Positions 1 through 8,117 of a stretch of DNA of 15,475 nt are shown in pieces. The notes below the pieces were generated by a model that saw only the letters and a program-made list of their open reading frames with translations, was not told where the DNA came from and did no database searches. Position numbers and translations under genes: made by a program. The stretch is from assembly GCA_045538075.1 (NCBI GenBank), contig JAZSQT010000094.1:1-15475 (forward strand), given 5' to 3'. The DNA comes from JAZSQT01 sp045538075. GTDB taxonomy: Bacteria; Chrysiogenota; Deferribacteres; Deferribacterales; Mucispirillaceae. The first letter of the stretch is position 1; each line of letters begins with the position of its first letter.

Positions 1-113
1 TAAAACCAATTATTATTTTTATATAAGTTGCTATAAATTTGTTGCTTATTGCTTTTAATTTTTTTGTAAAAATCAGCAATTATATTATAGTTATCTAAAA
101 TATTAAAATTCAT
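1..113 (-). CDS. Partial CDS, N-terminus of an unidentified protein running off the window edge
   Basis: An ATG at 111-113 opens a frame with no stop for 37 codons to the window edge, starting MNFNILDNYNIIADFYKK. It begins one base after the stop codon of the upstream gene (TAG, 117-115), which suggests translational coupling and a shared transcript. No clear Shine-Dalgarno sequence is visible. In DNA this AT-rich a stop-free run of this length is uncommon but could arise by chance. The visible part is rich in Asn, Lys and Tyr with no recognisable motif, so no function is offered. The call rests on the open frame and its placement. Confidence 0.5.
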   Translation of the reverse strand, partial: MNFNILDNYNIIADFYKKIKSNKQQIYSNLYKNNNWF

Positions 114-114
114 A

Positions 115-1764
115 CTATTTAATTAAACCAGATAAAGTAGCATTTTTAATAAAAATTTCATCATCATCTGCATTTATTAATGAAACATTATTTAAGTTAT
201 TTTCAATAAAAGTTTCCATATTTTTTTCTTTAAATAATTTTATAGCGTTAATAGTTGCATCACCTGGGTGATAAGCAGTTTTGTCTGCAAGTTCTCTTGG
301 TATAAACCCTAAATCAAACATAAAATTTATTAAATTATCGTGATTTGAGGCAGTATAAAAAACTAAACCAGAAATTTTGCCTATTTTTTCTTGAGTAAAA
401 GCAGTCATCGTATGAATATAGTTTCTAATTTCGTTTAGAGCGTCTAAATCATTTTGTGTAATATAAATTTCTGCAAAGCGATTATTTACAATATAAAATG
501 CTTCAACATTATCTTTTTTTGTAAGACGAACGGCAATATCTAATGGTATAATATTGGCTAATTCTTTACGAGGTTTAATAATAAAATTACTATCAATTAT
601 ACCATATTTATACATTAATTTAACAACTTTTAGTAAAGCTGATATTGTAATACCGTCTGGCGATACGCCTCTTTTATCAATAGAAGTAATAAGAAAATTA
701 TTATCTAAATCTTTAATATTATTTTGCCCTTTTGTAGTTATTGATAATAAATTTACATTTTTAAGACCATTAAAAGTAATATCAGTAACTAAATTTTTAG
801 TTAAATAATGACATCTTGAAAGCATATCAAGGGAAAAAATAAGTTTATTGTTACTTTCTGCATGTAATAATCTAAAAAATCTAATAACATTATGATTTTC
901 TTCATACGGCATTATTACTTCACAAAGTAGAGTGCCAATTTCAAATTTATAATACTTTACCATATTCAAAAGATTTTTTGTTTCTTGATGATTGTTATCT
1001 TCAATTAGCATTAATACTCTATCTATATCTCTAATTTTTAATACATTGTGAATAAAATCTGGTATAAGTCCATTTTCTATTAAATCTTTAAGTTGTTCAT
1101 CAGTTTCTGCTGTTCCTTCAGAAACAATATTATCTAAAGAAGCTGAATAACAGTAGTATCTAACTTTGCCACGCTGTTGTATCATAAATATACCATCAGA
1201 TGGGCCATCTATATTTGCGTCTTCTTTAGGTCGTTCTTTAGTAGCCATAGGCTTAAATTCGCTAATAGATATAGTATCATCAACTTGGTTATTGTTTTCA
1301 TCTATTTCTGTATCAATTGATTCTTTATCAATTTCATTATCATTGATATTATTCTCTTCTTCACTATTTACATCATTTACATCGTGTATATATTTTTTAT
1401 CTATAGCTGGGTCTATAAGAGCTTTAGGGTAGTCGTCATTATTTTTTGTAAATTTTGAGCCAGAAGGTAGCTCGCTAGTATCAACTTCTATATCTTTTTT
1501 TACTGTATGTTGGCATGCAAGACGATATCCAGCCTCTATGCTGATTTTTGCTAAAATAAGTAACTCTTTTTTAGTAGGTTTAGGAATATCACTACCTAAA
1601 AATTTAATTTTACATTTGCCACATTGACCAGCACCATCACACAAAGTAGGCTGAATAATACCTTCATTTAAAAGAAATCTATATAAATTTATGCCAGTTT
1701 TTGTCTCTATAACTATTTGTTTATTACGAACTGATACACGAACATTTTTTTTAGGAAAAAACAT
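115..1764 (-). CDS. Ferredoxin-fused RACo/DUF4445-like protein with degenerate nucleotide-binding motifs
   Basis: A 549-residue protein. Residues 1-95 form a 2Fe-2S ferredoxin domain with ligands C42, C48, C51 and C84 (CX5CX2CX32C). An acidic, Asn-rich linker follows at about 134-163. The rest aligns by eye with the ASKHA part of RACo/DUF4445 proteins, which use ATP and a low-potential ferredoxin to reactivate corrinoid proteins: the block IYITQNDL (433-440) and a C-terminal stretch resembling the family's 'AGAFGNYI...GLLP' region. The two phosphate-binding motifs, normally DIGTT-like and DIGTNGE-like, are replaced (about 191-199 and 308-317), and the usual GxCGSGLID reads GVSPDGITI, so ATP use is doubtful. 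A TTG five codons upstream also opens the frame, but it overlaps the GGAGG that serves the ATG at 1764, so I chose the ATG. No corrinoid protein or methyltransferase is seen nearby. Family fairly secure, function unknown. Confidence 0.7.
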   Translation of the reverse strand: MFFPKKNVRVSVRNKQIVIETKTGINLYRFLLNEGIIQPTLCDGAGQCGKCKIKFLGSDIPKPTKKELLILAKISIEAGYRLACQHTVKKDIEVDTSELPSGSKFTKNNDDYPKALIDPAIDKKYIHDVNDVNSEEENNINDNEIDKESIDTEIDENNNQVDDTISISEFKPMATKERPKEDANIDGPSDGIFMIQQRGKVRYYCYSASLDNIVSEGTAETDEQLKDLIENGLIPDFIHNVLKIRDIDRVLMLIEDNNHQETKNLLNMVKYYKFEIGTLLCEVIMPYEENHNVIRFFRLLHAESNNKLIFSLDMLSRCHYLTKNLVTDITFNGLKNVNLLSITTKGQNNIKDLDNNFLITSIDKRGVSPDGITISALLKVVKLMYKYGIIDSNFIIKPRKELANIIPLDIAVRLTKKDNVEAFYIVNNRFAEIYITQNDLDALNEIRNYIHTMTAFTQEKIGKISGLVFYTASNHDNLINFMFDLGFIPRELADKTAYHPGDATINAIKLFKEKNMETFIENNLNNVSLINADDDEIFIKNATLSGLIK

Positions 1765-1772
1765 TTCAAGAT

Positions 1773-1777
1773 CCTCC
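1773..1777 (-). promoter_or_regulatory. Ribosome binding site deciding the start of the RACo-like gene
   Basis: GGAGG lies 8 bases upstream of the ATG at 1764-1762. The upstream in-frame TTG (1779-1777) overlaps this motif and has no Shine-Dalgarno sequence of its own, so translation should begin at the ATG. Confidence 0.8.
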
Positions 1778-1790
1778 AAGCTAAAATAAA

Positions 1791-1819
1791 ATTATGTATA
1801 AAATTTTTAATTTGAGCAA
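1791..1819 (-). promoter_or_regulatory. Candidate sigma-70 type promoter for the RACo-like gene
   Basis: On the minus strand TTGCTC (1819-1814) and CATAAT (1796-1791) are separated by 17 bases, and the -10 matches the consensus at 5 of 6 positions. The -35 is weak (3 of 6). It sits about 26 bases upstream of the start codon in a 143-bp gap after the XRE gene. In sequence this AT-rich, chance -10 matches are frequent, so this is tentative. Confidence 0.3.
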
Positions 1820-1907
1820 GGATAATTTTTAAGATTTATTGTAGTAAATTTTAAATATTATTGCGTGAGGTAGTAGGTTTAATTATAAAGTTTAATTAAA
1901 ATAAATA

Positions 1908-2225
1908 TTACGATTTATTAATCTTAATAAATTCATTCATAATTACATTAATAATCTCTTTTTGTTCTTTAGTTAATATATTCCACTTTGATATAAAATA
2001 TTCTTGTTTAGATGAAAGAAATGAAGAATTTTTATCAGAAAAAAATTGTAATAGTGTAATATCAAAAGCGTTACATATTGAAATTAAAGTTGGAATAGTA
2101 GGTAAATTATCATGCTTAAGCAAATTTGTCATAGTTGATTGTGGTATATTTGCTTCCTTTGCCAACTTGTAATTAGACCAATTTCTTTCATCTCGTAGTT
2201 CTATTATTCTTTTTAATACGTCCAT
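1908..2225 (-). CDS. Small XRE/Cro-CI family helix-turn-helix regulator
   Basis: A 105-residue protein with one N-terminal HTH of the XRE (HTH_3) type at about residues 5-60. The pattern NYKLAKEANIPQSTMTNLL (18-36) gives helix 2 and recognition helix 3, followed by the family's 'P.I.TLI.IC.AFDI....FF' hydrophobic pattern. The C-terminal 40 residues are a charged, probably helical tail without a sensor domain. XRE proteins bind DNA as dimers and usually repress. It lies 52 bp after the histidine kinase and 143 bp before the RACo-like gene, all on one strand. There is no sign of a phage or toxin partner. The Shine-Dalgarno sequence is weak (AGG about 9 bases upstream). Target genes cannot be told from the window. 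Confidence 0.85.
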   Translation of the reverse strand: MDVLKRIIELRDERNWSNYKLAKEANIPQSTMTNLLKHDNLPTIPTLISICNAFDITLLQFFSDKNSSFLSSKQEYFISKWNILTKEQKEIINVIMNEFIKINKS

Positions 2226-2277
2226 ATTATAAACCTATATGATACAAATTATACTATAGAAAATAATTAATAGCTCT

Positions 2278-3831
2278 TTATTCATCAATATTTTCAACTT
2301 CAATTAATGGTAGAGTGATAGTAACTTTAGTATATTTATCTAACTCAGATTCTATTTTAAAAGTTCCTTTATGGGCTTTTATAACTCTTGTAACAATAGA
2401 TAGCCCTAAACCAGTGCCAGCATATAATTTTTTAACATTGCTACCACGTTGAAATCTTTTATATACATTGTCTATATCTTTTTCTGGTATGCCAACTCCA
2501 TAATCTGTGCAAGTAATAATATAATTTCCTTCGTCTCTTTTTCCGTTTACTATTATTTCACCATTATCTTTAGAATATTTGATAGCATTAGAAATAATAT
2601 TTGATATTACTGTAGAAAAAGTTTCACCATCAACATAAATAACGTCATTTTCGTCAATATTGATTGTTATATTAAGATTTTTATTTTTTACATCAAGGTC
2701 GTATAAATCCCATGTTTCTTTAATCATATCAAATATATTTACAGGTATTTTATGATAAATATGTTGTTCATGTTCAAGGCGACTTAATGTTATAATATCA
2801 TTAAACATATTTTTTATTGCATTAATATTTTTTTTCATACTTGCTGCAAAAGTATTTCTCATTTCTTCATTTTCTAAAACTCTTTGATCGTTAAGCAATT
2901 CTGAATACGATAGTATTTTAGTTAAAGGTGTTCTAATTTCGTGGGATACAGAATCTAAAAGATCTGTCTTTAATTGGTTTACACTATGCAACGTCTTATT
3001 TTTTTCTTCCAATTCTTTAACGGTTGCAATATATTTTGAAACTGCTTCATCAAGCATTGCTTTCATAATTTTATCATTAGATGCAATTTTATTACTCATA
3101 TTATCAAAGGCTTTAGATAATATTTCTATTTCATCATCAGTAATTATCTTCGTTTTAACTTTTTTACCTTTACTAATATCACTAGTTGCATTAGTTAATG
3201 TTCTAATATGACGAACTATTAACCAGTATATTAAAAAGCAAATAACTATTAACAAGCTAACAAATGTGATAATGATTGTAAAATGGACTACTTTAATATT
3301 ATTTTCCATAGTTTTTTCAATTTCATCTAATGGAAAAGTAATTGATATAATACCTCTAAAATCATTAATTCTATAGTCTTGATGTTGATGACAACCTAAA
3401 CAACTTTCATTAATGAATAGTGGTGCAGCATACATATATATGTTATTTGATTTATCATCTTTAACTACTTTATAGTATTCATTAGTTATATTATTATTCA
3501 TGTATTGCATTGCTTCAATTTCAAAATCTGTAGGTGCATTATCTGGATTAACTAACTTATCACTTGTAATATGAAAACGAAAAGTAGCCATATGGTTGGC
3601 ATATTTTGAAAGCTCCTTAGTGGCAACTGCTGGAACTTGCTCAATTTTATCTCTATTTTCTGCTACCCATTGGCGAGTTATAACTATCATTTGATGAATT
3701 GCTTGAGCTCTAATATGTGCTTGTTCTACTATTGTTCTTTGTTGATTTTGCCATAATAAAGTGGCAGAAGGTATCATTATTATTAATATAACAAGGGTAA
3801 GTAGAAAAATGATTTTTGCCATTAATTTCAT
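2278..3831 (-). CDS. Membrane histidine kinase with a periplasmic DUF3365-type c-heme sensor domain
   Basis: A 517-residue sensor kinase. TM1 spans about 7-27. A periplasmic domain of some 155 residues follows, ending in CLGCH (C144, C147, H148), a c-type heme motif placed as in DUF3365/Tll0287-like sensors, with the trailing RGIISITFPLDEI also typical. TM2 is about 183-205, then HAMP (206-255), a short coiled coil, HisKA with SHEIRTPL (phospho-acceptor H297), and HATPase_c with an N box (N411/N415), DYGVG (443-447) and GTGLGL (472-477). All catalytic boxes appear intact and there is no receiver domain. It starts 41 bp after napH on the same strand, so it is probably co-transcribed with the nap genes and may sense redox state, NO or an N-oxide through the heme. 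No response regulator is seen in the window. A second ATG three codons in could also be the start. Confidence 0.88.
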   Translation of the reverse strand: MKLMAKIIFLLTLVILIIMIPSATLLWQNQQRTIVEQAHIRAQAIHQMIVITRQWVAENRDKIEQVPAVATKELSKYANHMATFRFHITSDKLVNPDNAPTDFEIEAMQYMNNNITNEYYKVVKDDKSNNIYMYAAPLFINESCLGCHQHQDYRINDFRGIISITFPLDEIEKTMENNIKVVHFTIIITFVSLLIVICFLIYWLIVRHIRTLTNATSDISKGKKVKTKIITDDEIEILSKAFDNMSNKIASNDKIMKAMLDEAVSKYIATVKELEEKNKTLHSVNQLKTDLLDSVSHEIRTPLTKILSYSELLNDQRVLENEEMRNTFAASMKKNINAIKNMFNDIITLSRLEHEQHIYHKIPVNIFDMIKETWDLYDLDVKNKNLNITINIDENDVIYVDGETFSTVISNIISNAIKYSKDNGEIIVNGKRDEGNYIITCTDYGVGIPEKDIDNVYKRFQRGSNVKKLYAGTGLGLSIVTRVIKAHKGTFKIESELDKYTKVTITLPLIEVENIDE

Positions 3832-3872
3832 GATTTACTCTAATACAAAATTAATTATTTAACAATAAAGAG

Positions 3873-4667
3873 TTACTTGATTTTAAATTTTAAAGTATCT
3901 TTTTTCTCATTATCAAGACAGTTTGATACACAGTCGCCACAATTATGACATTGTGATGAATCACCATCTTTACGAGGGTCAAGAACCATAGGACAGCTTT
4001 TAACACATCTTAAACAATTAGAACAACTGCCACTATATTCAACGTGTAATCCTTTTTTTGTTCTAAAAAGGCTTAAGATTGTTCCAGTAGGACAGAAAAA
4101 TCTACACCAAAAACGATAAAAAAAGAAAAATTCTAATATTAATATTATTGGTAAAATAATAAATTCTGCCGTTAATGTAAAATATTTTACAAGCATTACT
4201 GTTTGAGATGATATAATTGACGGTGGTGATATTAAATATAACAATGGAACACCAGCAACACCAACTATAATAAAACCTATTAATAACAAGGAATATCTAA
4301 AGAAATTTGCCTTAGTAATATTGCTTTCTGAATAGTGGGGCTTTAAAGGTTTTAATTTTAGTTTTTTTCTTAAATATTCTATACCATCAAGAATTAAGTA
4401 ATAAGGACAAGCCCAACTACACCAAACCCTACCTAATAGTAACGCTATTGCCACAGGAATTGTAACGGAGGCAAGCATTACTGCTTGAATTTCATGGGAA
4501 GCAAAAATTGCCTGTAAAACTGCTAATGGGTCAGATACAGCTAATGAACCAACGTCAAGAGATATATAAGTGCCTTTTATAAAATAAATTTCTGCCATAT
4601 TTAATATTGGCACAATAAACATTAATAAAAAGAATAACCATTGGATAATTTTGCGACTTAATTTCAT
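3873..4667 (-). CDS. napH: NapH, membrane polyferredoxin quinol dehydrogenase subunit
   Basis: A 264-residue integral membrane iron-sulfur protein with about four membrane segments (about 8-29, 60-80, 123-147, 160-184). It carries the two NapH-family cytoplasmic CxxxCP motifs (C83/C87/P88 and C188/C192/P193) and two C-terminal 4Fe-4S motifs (C215, C218, C221, C225 and C240, C243, C246, C250). In studied Nap systems NapH oxidises the quinol pool and passes electrons through NapG to the periplasmic cytochromes. Its ATG overlaps the napG stop (ATGA, 4667-4664), showing tight translational coupling. Length and motif order are normal for the family. Since napC is absent here, NapH is the likely sole quinol entry point. 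Confidence 0.93.
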   Translation of the reverse strand: MKLSRKIIQWLFFLLMFIVPILNMAEIYFIKGTYISLDVGSLAVSDPLAVLQAIFASHEIQAVMLASVTIPVAIALLLGRVWCSWACPYYLILDGIEYLRKKLKLKPLKPHYSESNITKANFFRYSLLLIGFIIVGVAGVPLLYLISPPSIISSQTVMLVKYFTLTAEFIILPIILILEFFFFYRFWCRFFCPTGTILSLFRTKKGLHVEYSGSCSNCLRCVKSCPMVLDPRKDGDSSQCHNCGDCVSNCLDNEKKDTLKFKIK

Positions 4668-5284
4668 TTTTTATCTATCCTTTTTAAATAATGAAAGTAT
4701 CCAGCAGTATCTGCATCAGGCATATCTTTAGGTATAATAGAAATAGAACGAGGGCGAGTAGGACATCTTTCAACACACATTCCACAGCCAGTGCATTGGT
4801 CTGTAATTATAGGAATAAGTCCATTTTCAAGACGTATTGCATCAAACTGTAAAGGGCATACATTAAAACAAGAACTGCAAATTGCTGCCATACCATCTGG
4901 CGTTTCACCACTTTCTTGTCTGTCGTATATAAAATTATTACAAGTATCTTCGTTTATCCTTGCAATACCTATAAAAGTTTGTGTCATTTCTGTAACATTA
5001 GGGTCTATAGCACCAGTAGGACATACACTAGTGCATTTCATACATAAATGGCAACCAGCTTCTTCTGCATATATAAAAGGTGTTCCAATCTCTCCATATT
5101 CCGTTTTTGTAGAACGTTTTAATACGCCATAAGGACATACTTCAACGCATCTTGAACACCTAACACATAGTTTCATAAACCTTTTTTCATCAACAGAACC
5201 AGGAGGTCTCATTCTATTAATTTTGTAATGCCCAGAAAAAGGATTTTCATTAAGTAAATTTCTAATTGCGTCTATTATACTCAT
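4664..5284 (-). CDS. napG: NapG, ferredoxin-type subunit with four 4Fe-4S motifs, lacking a visible Tat signal
   Basis: A 206-residue polyferredoxin with four 4Fe-4S cysteine sets: C40/43/46/50, C78/81/84/88, C115/136/139/143 (irregular spacing, as in NapG/MauM proteins) and C164/167/170/174. NapG partners NapH to carry electrons from quinol to the periplasmic cytochrome. It overlaps napD upstream (ATGA, 5284-5281) and napH downstream. Unlike E. coli NapG, which begins with a twin-arginine signal, this protein starts MSIIDAIRNLL with no RR motif and no hydrophobic stretch. The frame cannot be extended, as a stop lies two codons upstream. It may therefore be cytoplasmic, or exported with another protein. 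Family assignment is firm; location is open. Confidence 0.9.
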   Translation of the reverse strand: MSIIDAIRNLLNENPFSGHYKINRMRPPGSVDEKRFMKLCVRCSRCVEVCPYGVLKRSTKTEYGEIGTPFIYAEEAGCHLCMKCTSVCPTGAIDPNVTEMTQTFIGIARINEDTCNNFIYDRQESGETPDGMAAICSSCFNVCPLQFDAIRLENGLIPIITDQCTGCGMCVERCPTRPRSISIIPKDMPDADTAGYFHYLKRIDKK

Positions 5285-5595
5285 TGTAGTTTACGTTTTT
5301 TCTTGAAAAATTCTTCAAAATTAACATCTGGCTTCTTTTCTCCAGATATTAACGCATCTACTTCTTCTTCAAAGTGGAATGCGTAATGGTCTATATCTAT
5401 AACTGCATCGTTTTCACGAATTATTTTTTCTATTTTTTCTGTTTCTATATTATCTTCGGCTTCAATAACTATTACAATTTTGCCTTTTGATAAATCTTTT
5501 TCATATATTTCTACATTTTTTATTGATTGTAAAAATTCTAATGCGTAACTGCCTCTTTTTTCATCAATATAAACGACACTTGCAGTAAAAACCAT
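5281..5595 (-). CDS. napD: NapD, cytoplasmic chaperone for NapA
   Basis: A 104-residue protein of the NapD family, recognised from its small size, the opening strand pattern (ASVVYID), the GKIVIVIEAED strand and its place between napA and napG. NapD binds the Tat signal peptide of NapA and holds back export until the molybdenum cofactor and Fe-S cluster are inserted. The C-terminal 25 residues are a lysine-rich tail somewhat longer than in short NapD proteins. A good Shine-Dalgarno (GGAG, 7 bases before the ATG at 5595) gives it its own initiation after an 81-bp gap containing a large palindrome, so its dose may be set separately from NapA. It overlaps napG by four bases. Confidence 0.85.
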   Translation of the reverse strand: MVFTASVVYIDEKRGSYALEFLQSIKNVEIYEKDLSKGKIVIVIEAEDNIETEKIEKIIRENDAVIDIDHYAFHFEEEVDALISGEKKPDVNFEEFFKKKRKLQ

Positions 5596-5622
5596 TTAAT
5601 TCTCCAGTTTAATAATATTAAA

Positions 5623-5648
5623 GACGGTCTATAATATTATAGACCGTC
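5623..5648 (-). repeat. 26-bp perfect palindrome (hairpin) between napA and napD
   Basis: GACGGTCTATAAT (5623-5635) is followed directly by its exact reverse complement, giving 26 bases of perfect dyad symmetry. As RNA on the nap transcript it can form a stem with a GC-rich base and an AU-rich top. Only three U residues follow on the minus strand, so it is a poor full terminator. A second, AT-only dyad (5608-5622, TTTAATA-A-TATTAAA) lies right behind it. It could protect the 3' end of napA mRNA or attenuate transcription into napDGH; a protein operator is the alternative. Confidence 0.7.
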
Positions 5649-5676
5649 ACAATAGAAAAGAAAATATAAATATTAA

Positions 5677-8103
5677 TTAGGAGAAAGTAGGGTTGTCAAG
5701 TTCTGCTCTATCAACAACGTATCTTTCTGCTACATTTTTAGGACCACTAAATTTGCTGATTTTAACGGCAGAAACTTTATAATCTGGTTCACTTGAGCCA
5801 GCATCGATTACATCACTACAAATAAAGTTTACCATACGTTCAGCTTTTTGGTCGTGCATTGGCACAAATACAACACCCTCTAACGTCATATTAACAACTC
5901 TTGCAGGAAGAATATTAGAACCTCTAACACTTTCAACTTTAACCATATCACCTTGTTTTATGCCAAGTTTTTTAGCATCATTTACATGAATCTCAACAAA
6001 TGAATTTGGGTGAGCTTGAGCAGTTTCAGGAATACGCATAGTCATAGTGCCAGTATGCCATTGTTCAAGAACACGACCAGTAGTCATAAGGAATGGATAC
6101 TGTTTAGAAGTTTTTTCACTATTATTTTCGTGTCCACGACAAAATACATTCATTCTGCCATCAGGACGAGCATAGAAATAAATTCTTTTTGATTTAACAT
6201 CAGCTGGCATTTTATATCCATATCTTTCTGGATCATCAAAAATAGGGTCCATATTAGGAACGTATCTTTTATAAGTTCCTGGATGTTTTGTATCTGGGCA
6301 AGGCCATTGAACGCCAGTTTTAGATGATTTAAGGCGAGAATAAGTAGCACCTTTGAGAGTTTTTTCTGTATTTGCAGTGCAACCAATATAGTCATTCCAT
6401 GCCATTTCGTTCATTTTTGAAACATCTTTTTCATTTGCCCATTGAATATATTTGCCAAGTCCCATACGTTTTGCAATTTGAGAAGCTATCCAAATATCTG
6501 GTTTTGCTTCAGCTGGTGGATTAACAGCCTTTTCTGTAAGGAAACTACGACGTTCAGAACAACCATATACGCCACCTTTTTCATAAAGAAATGCTGCAGG
6601 AAGAACAACAGAAGCAAGTTGAGCAGTTCTTGTAGGGAATATATCAATTACTACAGTAAAAGCGTCTCTCATACCTTTAATAAATCTATTAGTATTAGGT
6701 AAAGATTGAGCTGGGTTTGTAGTAGAAATAATAATTCCTTTTACTGGTTTAGTATTATCGTTTTCAGCACCTAAGCTAGAGAAAAGTTTAATAGCATGCA
6801 TACCTGGTTTTGGATTAATTGCTTTAGATGGGTTAATTGTATTTTCTGCAACTTTCCAGTAGCTTTCAACTTTTTTACGCCAGCCTTCATTAGCAACTGG
6901 ACGACAACCTGGAAGAAGATGAGAAAGAGAGCCAGTTTCTCTAACACCACCACAAGCATTAGGTTGACCAGTAAGAGAAAAAGAATCAGCACCTGGTTTT
7001 CCAATCATACCAGTAATTGCATGAAGATTGTGAACTAAGTTGTTAGCAAATACACCATTAGAACGTTGGTTTAATCCCATACACCACATAGAAAGAGAAG
7101 CACCACTTGTAGCAAATATTTTTGCTGCTTCTTTAACTCTTGCAGCTGGGCAACCAGTAACTTTTTGGACAAATTCTGGAGTGTATTTATCTATAAATTT
7201 AACGTATTCTTCAAATTTAATTTCTTCAGAACCATCACCTTTAGTAAAACGAGCATGATTTTTAATAAAATCTTCGTCATGCCATTTGTTTTTGATGATT
7301 TCTCTTGCCATACCATTAAAAATAGCAGCGTCTGTTCCTGGTTTAAATGGCATCCACATATCTGCAATATTTGCAGTTTTAGTTCTTCTTGGTTCACATA
7401 CAATTACTTTTACATCAGGATTATCTTTTTTATATCTTGCAATCCTTCTAAAAAGAATAGGGTGAGCTTCAGAAGTATTTGAACCAGTTAAGAAGATACA
7501 TTTAGCTTTTTCTATATCTTCATAAGCTCCAGCAGGTTCATCAGAACCTAATGATGTAAGATAGCCAGCAACAGCAGAAGCCATACAAAGACGAGGGTTG
7601 CCGTCAACCATATTTGAGCCGAAACCACCTTTCCATAATTTGTTGAATGTATAGCTTTCTTCTGTAGTGCATTGTCCTGAACCGTAATAAGCTACAGAAT
7701 CGTAGCCGTATTTCTTATGAAATTCTTTAAATTTAGTTTCTATCAAAGTAAGTGCTTCGTCCCATGTAGCAGGCTGAAGTTTGCCATTTTTATCTCTAAT
7801 AAGAGGGGTAGTCAATCTGTCTGGGTGGTATGCAACTTTAAATATATTCATACCTTTAACACAAAGGAAACCTTTAGTATTTGTTTTAGAATCAACATTA
7901 CCTTTCATTGCAACCATTTTGCCATCTTTAACACCGATATAGACACTACATCCAGTTCCACACATACGACAAACGCCTTTTACCCATTTATCAACTGGAG
8001 TTCCTTTTGCTTGAGCTTCAGCATTAGTTGGGGTAATACCAGCAGCTGCAGCTGCACTTGCTGCTAAAGTTGCTTTTATAAAATTTCTTCTTGTTAGATT
8101 CAT
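5677..8103 (-). CDS. napA: NapA, periplasmic nitrate reductase catalytic subunit
   Basis: An 808-residue molybdopterin (bis-MGD) enzyme that reduces nitrate to nitrite in the periplasm. It opens with a Tat signal (TRRNFIK, residues 4-10, then an alanine-rich stretch, likely cleaved after AEA near 30). The 4Fe-4S ligands are C45, C48, C52 and C81, followed by K83, the conserved lysine between cluster and cofactor. The molybdenum ligand is C173 in NPRLCMASAV. Oxidoreductase and cofactor-binding domains then follow (GSNTSEAHPILFRR near 210; TGRVLEQWHTGTMT in the C-terminal part). Length is close to E. coli NapA (828) and longer than the monomeric D. desulfuricans enzyme. It starts 14 bp after napM with GGAGG 10 bases upstream, overlapping the napM stop. 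With no napB nearby, NapM is the probable electron donor. Confidence 0.96.
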   Translation of the reverse strand: MNLTRRNFIKATLAASAAAAAGITPTNAEAQAKGTPVDKWVKGVCRMCGTGCSVYIGVKDGKMVAMKGNVDSKTNTKGFLCVKGMNIFKVAYHPDRLTTPLIRDKNGKLQPATWDEALTLIETKFKEFHKKYGYDSVAYYGSGQCTTEESYTFNKLWKGGFGSNMVDGNPRLCMASAVAGYLTSLGSDEPAGAYEDIEKAKCIFLTGSNTSEAHPILFRRIARYKKDNPDVKVIVCEPRRTKTANIADMWMPFKPGTDAAIFNGMAREIIKNKWHDEDFIKNHARFTKGDGSEEIKFEEYVKFIDKYTPEFVQKVTGCPAARVKEAAKIFATSGASLSMWCMGLNQRSNGVFANNLVHNLHAITGMIGKPGADSFSLTGQPNACGGVRETGSLSHLLPGCRPVANEGWRKKVESYWKVAENTINPSKAINPKPGMHAIKLFSSLGAENDNTKPVKGIIISTTNPAQSLPNTNRFIKGMRDAFTVVIDIFPTRTAQLASVVLPAAFLYEKGGVYGCSERRSFLTEKAVNPPAEAKPDIWIASQIAKRMGLGKYIQWANEKDVSKMNEMAWNDYIGCTANTEKTLKGATYSRLKSSKTGVQWPCPDTKHPGTYKRYVPNMDPIFDDPERYGYKMPADVKSKRIYFYARPDGRMNVFCRGHENNSEKTSKQYPFLMTTGRVLEQWHTGTMTMRIPETAQAHPNSFVEIHVNDAKKLGIKQGDMVKVESVRGSNILPARVVNMTLEGVVFVPMHDQKAERMVNFICSDVIDAGSSEPDYKVSAVKISKFSGPKNVAERYVVDRAELDNPTFS

Positions 8104-8117
8104 AATAATTTTGCCTC

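Noticed and set aside
1165..1432. Plus-strand ORF opposite the RACo-like gene
   Set aside because: It is antisense to the low-complexity acidic linker, giving a Ser/Leu-rich peptide with no motif and no ribosome binding site.
4791..5132. 113-codon plus-strand ORF opposite napG
   Set aside because: napG is certain from its four Fe-S motifs; the antisense product has no recognisable domain.
6771..8067. Several overlapping ORFs in other frames within napA
   Set aside because: They are shadows of the long napA frame. Their products are Phe/Ser/Asn-rich or Leu-rich without motifs or start signals.
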